Source: CAZOOK01 sp964581385
Lineage (GTDB): Bacteria > Pseudomonadota > Gammaproteobacteria > Nevskiales > Nevskiaceae
Direction: 5' to 3'
Length of the DNA: 64,000 nt
Assembly: GCA_964581385.1 (NCBI GenBank)
Contig: CAZOOK010000001.1
Location: 186,001 to 250,000 of the forward strand
The notes under the pieces are model-generated. The model was given only the letters and a program-made list of their open reading frames with translations, made no database searches and was not told the DNA's origin. Positions 54,866 through 61,883 of the stretch are shown piece by piece; position 1 is the stretch's first letter; each line of letters opens with the position of its first letter. The position numbers and the translations under genes were made by a program.

Positions 54866-56146
54866 TTATGGGCCCTGAAAAACCCGCGCCTTGACCGTTC
54901 CCCATACCACGGTGAGATTGTTATTTGCGTCGGTCACCGTGTTGATCGGAGCAATTCCATTGTTTCCCGGCTCCGTGTACGTGGCGACATTGAACGTCGT
55001 TTGCAACTCATTCTCTGCGTTATAAACCTGAGTCGCGATCGATACGTCGAAGGGACTTCCTGTTTGATTGGGAGAAGCAACAAGACCATACGTCAGCATA
55101 AAGCCGTTATCCGATGTTGTGCTGAGAGCCTCTGGCCCCATGGCTAATTCGGGGCCCTGAATAGCTGTGAGAGGCTGGCCTTTCCGAACACCATACTTTG
55201 AATAGCGGTACACGGAGATGCTCTCGGGGAAGGTGTAGCTCCGGAAGGCGAGCAGGACGTCTCCGTTAGGCGCAATCGCTTCGCTAACGCCCAACAATGG
55301 ACTGCTCGAGCTATTGGGTCCCCCTGGAATGGTGATGGTCAGTGATGTTGGAGCGCCGGACTTGCTGTAGAACTTGGCTTGATTGTTCCTTCCGTACCCG
55401 AGCACACTCGCCACCAAGGCATAAGCACCATCGCGGGCCACCGCAAGACCGCCCATGACCGCGTGTCCGTAGCCGTTGTATATCCCGTACGTGACGCCGT
55501 TGAACACGGTGGTGTTGGCGGGGGAGACAGCGGTTCCGTCGAGATGATAAGTGCGCGTGAATGCAATCTGGCGAGCGTAATAAGCGTAATACTGGTAGTA
55601 ATCGCTTTCAGCCCACGCGACGGTAAAATCTCCCGAGCCGCTCATCCCGACAGAGGTCCCTTGCAAATTGATTTGGACTGAGGCAGAAGGAGGCGCGCCG
55701 AAGGCGTATTGGATTTCGGCGCTGATCGGGATCCCAGAAGAGTTGTACGTCTGGGCGCAGAAAATGCGCGGAGACGAGCCGCAGTTGTAGACCACAACAG
55801 CATCGCCAGCATCGTCCATCCCCAGTCCCAGCGGCAGATTCGGAAGCGGCACGGCTGCCGTCAATGGCGTCCCATCAGTCGCAAACCAACGGATGTAGCC
55901 AGTGGTGTCTGCGACTGTACGGCCGACGCTCCAGGCGACTGCAAAATTGCCGAGCACATCCCGTGCGATCCAATTTTCAGGAGATGAGGGTGGCGAGGTA
56001 GGATCCGGCGATATCTCAATAACAGGTGTGAGCGGCGAACCGACAGCCGCCGCCGCCGAAGTCGAAGCGATCAGCAGGGCTACGCTGGTAATAGGGGCAA
56101 GACAAAGAATGCAGGCATCGGCCGCGCGGTTTCGCTTTTGTTGCAT
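54866..56146 (-). CDS. Secreted protein, probable beta-propeller
   Basis: I do not recognise a named family. A signal peptide (APITSVALLIASTSAAAA) starts the 426-residue protein. The rest has a repeated pattern of short strands such as GNFAVAWSVGR, GDAVVVYNC, GDFTVAWAES, AYALVASVLG, GDVLLAFRS, NGFMLTYGL and NNLTVVWGT. This resembles the blades of a propeller, roughly seven in number. It is likely extracellular. The gene stands alone on the minus strand. Confidence 0.7.
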   Translation of the reverse strand: MQQKRNRAADACILCLAPITSVALLIASTSAAAAVGSPLTPVIEISPDPTSPPSSPENWIARDVLGNFAVAWSVGRTVADTTGYIRWFATDGTPLTAAVPLPNLPLGLGMDDAGDAVVVYNCGSSPRIFCAQTYNSSGIPISAEIQYAFGAPPSASVQINLQGTSVGMSGSGDFTVAWAESDYYQYYAYYARQIAFTRTYHLDGTAVSPANTTVFNGVTYGIYNGYGHAVMGGLAVARDGAYALVASVLGYGRNNQAKFYSKSGAPTSLTITIPGGPNSSSSPLLGVSEAIAPNGDVLLAFRSYTFPESISVYRYSKYGVRKGQPLTAIQGPELAMGPEALSTTSDNGFMLTYGLVASPNQTGSPFDVSIATQVYNAENELQTTFNVATYTEPGNNGIAPINTVTDANNNLTVVWGTVKARVFQGP

Positions 56147-56474
56147 GGCGTAACTCCCGCCTAGTTATGATTGAATGCGTTAGGCGGCTTTCTGCGTCTG
56201 TTTGGCCCAGCATTGATGCAGGCGCAACCGAGCCCACGGATCCCCAAATCGGCCTGACGCAAAACGCTCATCAGTCGCCGGTAGTGTAGGAGGTTTCGAG
56301 TCGAGTAAATAATTTCGCGGATGCCGCAACACAGAGCTAGCTGGAACGAACCGGCCTGCAGGGCAAGCCCGGCTGGTTTTCCCCAAAGCCACACCACCGC
56401 AATAGCGATACTCATTGGCATCGGAGTGGCAACCACAATCCTAGGCCATTTGTGTATCTCTAAACCACTTCTAT
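56147..56474. other. Intergenic stretch with no recognised gene
   Basis: About 330 bases lie between a secreted-protein gene and the hip operator region. Short minus-strand open frames exist but show no family pattern, signal peptide or good ribosome site. I see no RNA gene. Confidence 0.45.
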
Positions 56475-56591
56475 TTATCCTAAATGGGAAAATAAAAGCG
56501 CCCAGTTAGGGGACTGTCACAAAATATCCCTTTCGGGATAATTTATTGATTTTGGCGCTCAAAAAGCCTATAGTTTTCCCATTTGGGATAA
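56475..56591 (+). promoter_or_regulatory. hipBA promoter with three HipB operators
   Basis: Three palindromes of the form TCC-N6-GGA (TATCC...GGATA type) are centred near 56483.5, 56532.5 and 56582.5. They read TATCCTAAATGGGAAA, TATCCCTTTCGGGATA and TTTCCCATTTGGGATA. The centres are 49 and 50 bases apart. A promoter with TTGATT (56546-56551) and TATAGT (56569-56574), spaced by 17, lies between the second and third operators. The third operator covers the expected start of transcription. This matches autoregulation by HipB in E. coli, where several TATCC-N8-GGATA sites control hipBA. Confidence 0.88.
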
Positions 56592-56598
56592 TTTAAAT

Positions 56599-56823
56599 AT
56601 GGGCAATCGAGCCGCTATCGACATGCCAGCCGATCTCGGGCGCGCTATTCGAAGCGCCCGGAAGAAGCACAAACTCACGCTCCTCCTATGCGCAGCGGCG
56701 AATGGCGTCAGCGTTCGCTTTCTGTCCGAGCTGGAGCGAGGCAAGCCCGGTGCATCCATTGGCGCCGCGCTCAAGATTGCACGTTCCGTCGGCCTGCGAG
56801 TTTCCATCGAGGAAATTGACTAA
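56599..56823 (+). CDS. hipB: HipB-type antitoxin, XRE family
   Basis: The 74-residue helix-turn-helix protein binds the operators upstream and neutralises HipA. The XRE fold is seen in DLGRAIRSARKKHKLTLL and the recognition part in VSVRFLSELERGKPGAS. The stop overlaps the hipA start codon (TAATG), giving coupled translation. Length and order fit HipBA modules. Confidence 0.92.
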   Translation: MGNRAAIDMPADLGRAIRSARKKHKLTLLLCAAANGVSVRFLSELERGKPGASIGAALKIARSVGLRVSIEEID

Positions 56824-58094
56824 TGGTCTCCCGACTCTGGGTATTCCTATCGGATCGCCGCATCGGTTCACTGGATGATCGCTCGGGCGACATGCAGTTC
56901 ACCTACGAGCCCGGTGTCCAGACACCGCTTTCAGTCAACCTGCCCGTCCGCGCCGAGCCTTACGACAATTCCGACTGCCGCGCCTTCTTCGACAACTTGT
57001 TGCCCGAAGGGAGCTGGCGGCAGTCGATCTGTCGCCAACTCCGTATCGACGAAAAGAACGATTTTCAGCTCTTGGTCGCCATCGGCACTGAATGTGCCGG
57101 TGCGGTGGCCCTGCATCCTGACGCTGACTGGACTCCTGCGCAGGGTTCATACAAAGAAACCACCGAGGCGGAACTTCGCAAGTGGGCGCTGAACCCGGCT
57201 TCAAGGCCCAGCCTGGAGGCGAGCCCTGGCTTGCGCCTGTCCCTGGCAGGCGCGCAGGACAAGATGCTGTTCCGTTTGGACGGAGCTATTCCCTACCTGT
57301 GCGAGGGTGGCGCGCCCAGCACCGTCATTCTCAAACCTGATATCCGGGATAGCCTAAACGCGGTCGAATTCAGCGCACTCAACGAACTGCTGAGCGCGCA
57401 CCTGGCCAGGAAGTGCGGCCTCAATGCCGTAGAAGCGTTCTGGTATGCCGGCGCATACGCCGTGAGACGTTACGATCGCATCTTGGTTGACGGAGCATGG
57501 AAACGGTTACAACAGGAGGACTTCGCGCAGATCACGCGTGTGCCGTCCGCGTCCAAGTATGAAGAGCATGGTGGTCCGGGCTGGCGCACTTGTTTTGAAA
57601 TTCTGGACACCAAAGTAGTGGCCCCGGCCACGCAGAGAATCGAACTGATCGATCGACTTTTTTTCAATCTCTGCCTGGGCAACAACGATGCGCACGCCAA
57701 AAATTTCGCATTGCTGCATCGGCATGATGGCGGTCCCCGCTTGGCACCCGCATACGATCTGCTCTGCACTCAGATGTATGGAACACTCTCCGCAACGATG
57801 GCTATGACCATCGGTGCAGAGAGCCACCCAGGCAAGTTACGGCCCGAAGTTTGGGCCAAGTTCGCCGCCGATACGGGCTTCGGTCTGCCGGCGTTGCGGC
57901 GGTTTGGCACCGACATGGCGGATCGGGCGAAGGGCGCACTTGCCGATCTGCTGTCGGAGGTCGAGGCCGCTTGCCCCGCCATCAAATCCGACGTGTATCC
58001 CATAACGCGCAGAGCCAAATTCTTCAAACGCTATGCCGCAATCGTTGAGAAAAATTGCGCCGGTCTGATCAATTCATTTGCGGACGCTGGCTGA
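56823..58094 (+). CDS. hipA: HipA-type serine/threonine kinase toxin
   Basis: HipA kinases phosphorylate a protein such as glutamyl-tRNA synthetase and slow growth. The domain order is normal: N-subdomain 1 (residues ~10-100), the SLAGAQDKM nucleotide-loop region (140-148), catalytic GNNDAHAKNF with Asp289, and the metal-binding APAYDLL with Asp312. The length of 423 residues fits the family. All key residues are kept, so it should be active. It is coupled to hipB. Its true target is not known. Confidence 0.93.
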   Translation: MVSRLWVFLSDRRIGSLDDRSGDMQFTYEPGVQTPLSVNLPVRAEPYDNSDCRAFFDNLLPEGSWRQSICRQLRIDEKNDFQLLVAIGTECAGAVALHPDADWTPAQGSYKETTEAELRKWALNPASRPSLEASPGLRLSLAGAQDKMLFRLDGAIPYLCEGGAPSTVILKPDIRDSLNAVEFSALNELLSAHLARKCGLNAVEAFWYAGAYAVRRYDRILVDGAWKRLQQEDFAQITRVPSASKYEEHGGPGWRTCFEILDTKVVAPATQRIELIDRLFFNLCLGNNDAHAKNFALLHRHDGGPRLAPAYDLLCTQMYGTLSATMAMTIGAESHPGKLRPEVWAKFAADTGFGLPALRRFGTDMADRAKGALADLLSEVEAACPAIKSDVYPITRRAKFFKRYAAIVEKNCAGLINSFADAG

Positions 58095-58301
58095 GACACT
58101 GGAGCACACGGGCGGGCATGTCCTATGGCTTTTGGTCTTTGCTGTCTCGGTGCAAAGCGTCGGCGGCGCAGTCGGGAGTGCACGACGCCCCCAGAAAAAT
58201 GTCCCACATTTTGCGAATCCGCGCCTTCACTCTTTTGCCCACTCTTTGCCCGCCCCTCCATCTTGAAGCTATAGGGGACACAGACGCTCAGGGAGAAGGG
58301 G

Positions 58302-58592
58302 ATGCGCAGAACAATTACCGCGGCGTTCCTGGTGCTCAGCATTGTCAGCCCGTTTTGCTCTTGGGCAGATGCCACTCAGCCGCCCGCACCAACGAAGCCA
58401 AGCCAAACGGCAACAATTCCAGACGACGGTCACGGCTATGTGAATTCCGACGGCAATTTGGTGCGGTCACCGATTCGCGCAGATGCGCCGCCTGCCGGTG
58501 CCTCGGCGCAATGCCGTGATGGCACGTATAGTTTCAGTCAGCATCACCGAGGCCCCTGCTCACATCATGGAGGTGTGGCGAAGTGGCTCTGA
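58302..58592 (+). CDS. Secreted DUF3761 protein
   Basis: The 96-residue product has a signal peptide (AAFLVLSIVSPFCSWA), a Pro/Thr-rich linker and a C-terminal DUF3761 motif, CRDGTYSFSQHHRGPCSHHG followed by GVAKW. The two cysteines probably pair. A strong AGGGAGAAGG ribosome site precedes the ATG. The family is common in proteobacteria; the function is unknown. Confidence 0.88.
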   Translation: MRRTITAAFLVLSIVSPFCSWADATQPPAPTKPSQTATIPDDGHGYVNSDGNLVRSPIRADAPPAGASAQCRDGTYSFSQHHRGPCSHHGGVAKWL

Positions 58593-58628
58593 TACAACGC
58601 ATTTTCAATATTGGAGGGGAACGACACT

Positions 58629-58817
58629 ATGGACGAGGCACGTCTACAGCAAGCTCGCGAATTGATTCGGCACTATTCAAATATATCAGACGCGCTTGGA
58701 GCACTCGAAAATTTCAAAACAGCTCTAACGAATATTAATCTAGCTAGTGATGAAATCGTGCACCTTTTGGCTACGGATATCGAGGCAATGGGGGGAAAAC
58801 ATAAGGGACAGATTTAG
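58629..58817 (+). CDS. Small hypothetical protein
   Basis: I do not recognise it. The 62-residue acidic, helical product (DEARLQQARELIRHYSN, then LASDEIVHLLATDIEAMG) follows a GGAGGGG ribosome site. The frame is open from 58611. It overlaps the next frame by 71 bases, so only one of the two may be real in full. Confidence 0.5.
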   Translation: MDEARLQQARELIRHYSNISDALGALENFKTALTNINLASDEIVHLLATDIEAMGGKHKGQI

Positions 58818-59037
58818 GCAACTTTTTCGGACAACCCTCGATTTGCAGCTTGTTCGCGAGCAGGTTGAAGCTCAAAGAGAAATGTCAAAATATTCGGATA
58901 ATCTTGCAAAGCGTGTGTATTGGCTAACGATAGTCAGTATCGCTCTCGCAGGCATTCAGGCGGTTGCCGCAGTGGTACAGATATTTAAGGGACGAGCAGC
59001 CAATATGCAGGTACGTTGCGTGTGGTCCGTAGATTAA
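58747..59037 (+). CDS. Small hypothetical membrane protein
   Basis: The frame encodes a coiled-coil-like helix (LVREQVEAQREMSKYSDNLA) followed by one membrane segment (WLTIVSIALAGIQAVAAVVQIF). This helix plus C-terminal TM layout is common in small phage and accessory proteins. The start is uncertain: ATG 58747 overlaps the preceding frame, and a later start is possible. I do not recognise the family. Confidence 0.45.
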   Translation: MMKSCTFWLRISRQWGENIRDRFRQLFRTTLDLQLVREQVEAQREMSKYSDNLAKRVYWLTIVSIALAGIQAVAAVVQIFKGRAANMQVRCVWSVD

Positions 59038-59060
59038 ACCAACTTTTTGAAGGGTAATTT

Positions 59061-59822
59061 ATGCATCCTCAGGCATGGCGAAAACACTGGGCTGCCGAAA
59101 AATGCCGAATTGCTGTGCGGTTATCAAAAGGAGAAGTGGGCGGAAGCTATGCTGAAGCTGTCATTATTGTCTGCGCAATTTTGAGTGCCTTAGCGGCTGA
59201 TATCTGGAGCGGCAAAAGAATAGATCGATTCCGTTTTATCGAGATGCTGGTTCGAATCACCCCACACGCCGCCATTTTCGGCATGATCAGTACACCAATA
59301 TTGGTGCAGCACTTGCACGATGAGTCGATAAAGTTGAAGAACACTCAGCCGAAGGAAGCCGAAGGACTAATTTCGCAAGCGATCCTGCTTCAACAAGCTT
59401 GCCGCATTACAGATAAAAGTCTCGTCGTAACGGGTTCAGAGGTAGATCGGAATGAGTCCGATATTTTGTCTATTTGTCCAAATATTGGGCGCACAATGCT
59501 TAGACGTTTTTCCTACGCGTCCCTTCTTTATGATGACGTGAGGTTGTCGTACGCACATGAGTACAGACCCGGCGAGCGTGCGGAATCCAATCCGATGACT
59601 ATGCGGAATGATCAGGCGGTCAGCTACATTAACAGGCTCTACATCGATCCCAGTACACAGGACAATATCGAGGACCTGCCAGTGCGCCGCCGTGGATGGA
59701 CACGAGCAATCCCCCGCTGCTTCAACAAAGCGATCTTCAGAGGAAATCGTCTGGAGGCATCGCCTCAAAAGCAAAGCCGCAAACCGATACCGGATTGGCT
59801 GTATGTTTCCAGAAGAACATAG
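59061..59822 (+). CDS. Hypothetical protein with helical region and conserved core
   Basis: I do not recognise a named family. The 253-residue product opens with YAEAVIIVCAILSALAADIW and FRFIEMLVRITPHA, and later has LRRFSYASLLYDDVRLSYAHEYRPG and VSYINRLYID. Blocks of this style occur in conserved hypotheticals of environmental proteobacteria. The last ~50 residues are basic and low in pattern, which could indicate a frameshifted end. The gene is AT-richer than the core genes here. Confidence 0.6.
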   Translation: MHPQAWRKHWAAEKCRIAVRLSKGEVGGSYAEAVIIVCAILSALAADIWSGKRIDRFRFIEMLVRITPHAAIFGMISTPILVQHLHDESIKLKNTQPKEAEGLISQAILLQQACRITDKSLVVTGSEVDRNESDILSICPNIGRTMLRRFSYASLLYDDVRLSYAHEYRPGERAESNPMTMRNDQAVSYINRLYIDPSTQDNIEDLPVRRRGWTRAIPRCFNKAIFRGNRLEASPQKQSRKPIPDWLYVSRRT

Positions 59823-60054
59823 CACAACGTTGAAACCTTTCGTCCTAGCGGTGCGTAGGCGCGTGACGAGGACAATGATGCGCGCCGACCTTTCATCCGG
59901 ACTTCGGCAACGAGACCTGGAGCCAGGATCACTTTTCCCAAGCAGAGGTGCGGTGCCGTTTGTCCGATTGTTGGCAGCGTGTGCTAACGCACCGACATTT
60001 AGGAGTCGATCGTTGATGATAACGATCCTCCAACCATAAGTACGAAGTCCCGAA

Positions 60055-60468
60055 ATGACCGACAATAAAAGGATATCGCTCGCCCTGATCACGGCCAGTG
60101 CGTTGAGCATGGCCGTTGCTGCCTGTGAACAGCATGCATCGCCGGCAGAGACTCAGGCGGCTGTTGCGAAAGCGCAGGTCGCGGGTGCCAAGAATGTCGC
60201 AGAGGCGCGCCGCGACGCTACTGACAGCACGATGGACGCGCAGAAAGATGCTAACAAGGCCAACGAACAGTTGGCACACGAGTCGGCTGAGGCAAATCAG
60301 AATGTCAGGCTCGCCGAGGCCGATGCAGGATACAAAGTCGCCATCGAGAAGTGCAATTCGGTTACTGGAGATGTTCGAGTGGCTTGCACCAAACAGGCTG
60401 ACGCCGACATCGCTGCCGCAAAGGTAGGCGCGAAATCGGCCGAACTAGCTGCAGATCCGAAACCCTAG
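60055..60468 (+). CDS. Alanine-rich coiled-coil lipoprotein
   Basis: The 137-residue product has a lipoprotein signal (lipobox AVAAC) and a long Ala-rich helical part with heptad-like spacing (AQVAGAKNVAEARRDATDS, EQLAHESAEANQNVRLAEA). Two cysteines near the C terminus (KCNSV, ACTKQ) may pair. It could be an outer-membrane lipoprotein of Lpp-like type. The family is not known to me. Confidence 0.75.
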   Translation: MTDNKRISLALITASALSMAVAACEQHASPAETQAAVAKAQVAGAKNVAEARRDATDSTMDAQKDANKANEQLAHESAEANQNVRLAEADAGYKVAIEKCNSVTGDVRVACTKQADADIAAAKVGAKSAELAADPKP

Positions 60469-60749
60469 TGTCAACGTTTTAGCAGTCAAGGTAACGGTCG
60501 CAATCGGTTATCGGATTCGACTCAGCCTCCGGATGAAAGTTTAGCTGGAAGGCCATGTACCTGAATTGACTTTCCAAGACGTGAATGGGCAAACGTACTT
60601 CCCTCTACTTCAAGTACACCATATTACTCGTTCTTGGCGCGGCGCCCGCGCCGACTCCTGGATACCGTCGAGCAGAATTTGTTGGCGAAGTTTGACACTC
60701 GCGTGAATCGCGGTGAAGGTCGTTGACTGATTAAGGGCACGTCGATTTT

Positions 60750-61037
60750 ATGCTTTGGGCCTGTACGTTATTCGGATGGTCCTGCGCAATCGGAACGCCG
60801 ACGATATCCATTATTCAATCCGCCTATGAGCGGGAAATCTCCAGCGGCAGCTCGCTGCATGATAAAGGCCTTCGGGTACTTGAGGCCAGCTGTAATGGCG
60901 GCGTCGATGGACGCTTTCTCTGCCAAATCACGTTTCTACTGAAAGAGGATCCGAACCAGCGGCTATATTTCGATGTTATCGCGGTCGCGCGCACCAAGCT
61001 GGGCTGGGAACTCAAAAGCGGATTGTGTAAGCGCTGA
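60750..61037 (+). CDS. Hypothetical protein with C-terminal conserved motif
   Basis: The 95-residue product has a hydrophobic start (MLWACTLFGWSCAIG), which may be a signal or anchor. A short domain follows (VLEASCNGGVDGRFLCQITF, LYFDVIAVA) ending in ELKSGLCKR. A good terminator overlaps its stop codon, which supports a real gene. I do not recognise the family. Confidence 0.65.
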   Translation: MLWACTLFGWSCAIGTPTISIIQSAYEREISSGSSLHDKGLRVLEASCNGGVDGRFLCQITFLLKEDPNQRLYFDVIAVARTKLGWELKSGLCKR

Positions 61038-61066
61038 CGCGTCACGCGCCTCTCAGCGCTTTTCTT
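61029..61066 (+). terminator. Rho-independent terminator
   Basis: A 9-bp stem (AAGCGCTGA at 61029-61037 with TCAGCGCTT at 61053-61061) with a 15-base loop is followed by TTCTT. It overlaps the stop codon of the small gene before it. Confidence 0.8.
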
Positions 61067-61883
61067 CATGCGAAGCGCCTGCGATTTAGATGCACTCATC
61101 CTTGGAATCGGATGAGAGATGAGCATGTTGTGGTTGCACTGAATTGCAGCGACGAGAACCGACGGGGAACTGTTGCGACTAAGCTGTAGTCACGCGGATG
61201 AAGAGCGTTCAGTCGAACGGCCGAAGCTTGTGCTGGGCTGAGTAGTCGCCTGCCAGTGCAATTGCATACCGTGCGATATCGAACAGAACACTGCATGCTT
61301 TGCCTCTATAGTTTTGGTCAGTGTGTGACGACATTTTGAAGGCGTATGTTGCTGTGTGTCTAAGGATGGAGTCCGTGAGTCAGACAAAGCAACAAGCGAT
61401 TAGAGAGGCTCAGGACGATGCGGTCATTGGGACGCTCAGGTCCCTACAATTCAGGGGCGTTCAGCCCAATACTGACCGAAAAGCCACAGAAGTTCCGCAT
61501 ACGACTTGGGGCGATAGGCGTTTGTCGAAATGACAGCTTTGTATCTGCGCTTGACGCGAGCCAAATGCAGGCAAATATCAGCCGCAAAGCAATTCGTCTC
61601 CCTCACAGAAATGAATGTCGGTTTGCGGCGCAAGCTGAAGCGACAATTGCCAATTGTCGGACCGAGCACGTCACAGCGCCGATCACGATGCACTGATTGG
61701 TTTGCCCAATCGCAGAATGCTGCTCGTTCGATTCAAACACGTCACCCTCCGGGCTATACGGAGAGGATAACAAGTCGCCCTGCTGATATTGCATCGCGGT
61801 CCGATGCGGCCAGATTCTTGGCGGGAAGCGCCCGACCGAGCAATGCATGTCCAATATTTCAAGCTAACTTGAATGAGATCGAA
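61067..61883. other. Intergenic stretch with no recognised gene
   Basis: About 820 bases lie between the terminator and the multicopper oxidase. Open frames of 60-90 codons exist on both strands, but none has a signal peptide, family motif or convincing ribosome site. No tRNA, repeat or mobile-element end is evident. The last ~200 bases must hold the promoter of the oxidase gene. Confidence 0.45.

Noticed and set aside
60585..60695. 36-codon ORF (starts MGKRTSLYFKYT) between the lipoprotein and the next small gene
   Set aside because: It has a short hydrophobic segment but no convincing ribosome site and no known relatives, so the support is too weak for a feature.
61720..61760. GTTCGATTC, which resembles a tRNA T-loop
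   Set aside because: The flanking bases do not pair as a T-stem and no acceptor or anticodon arm fits.
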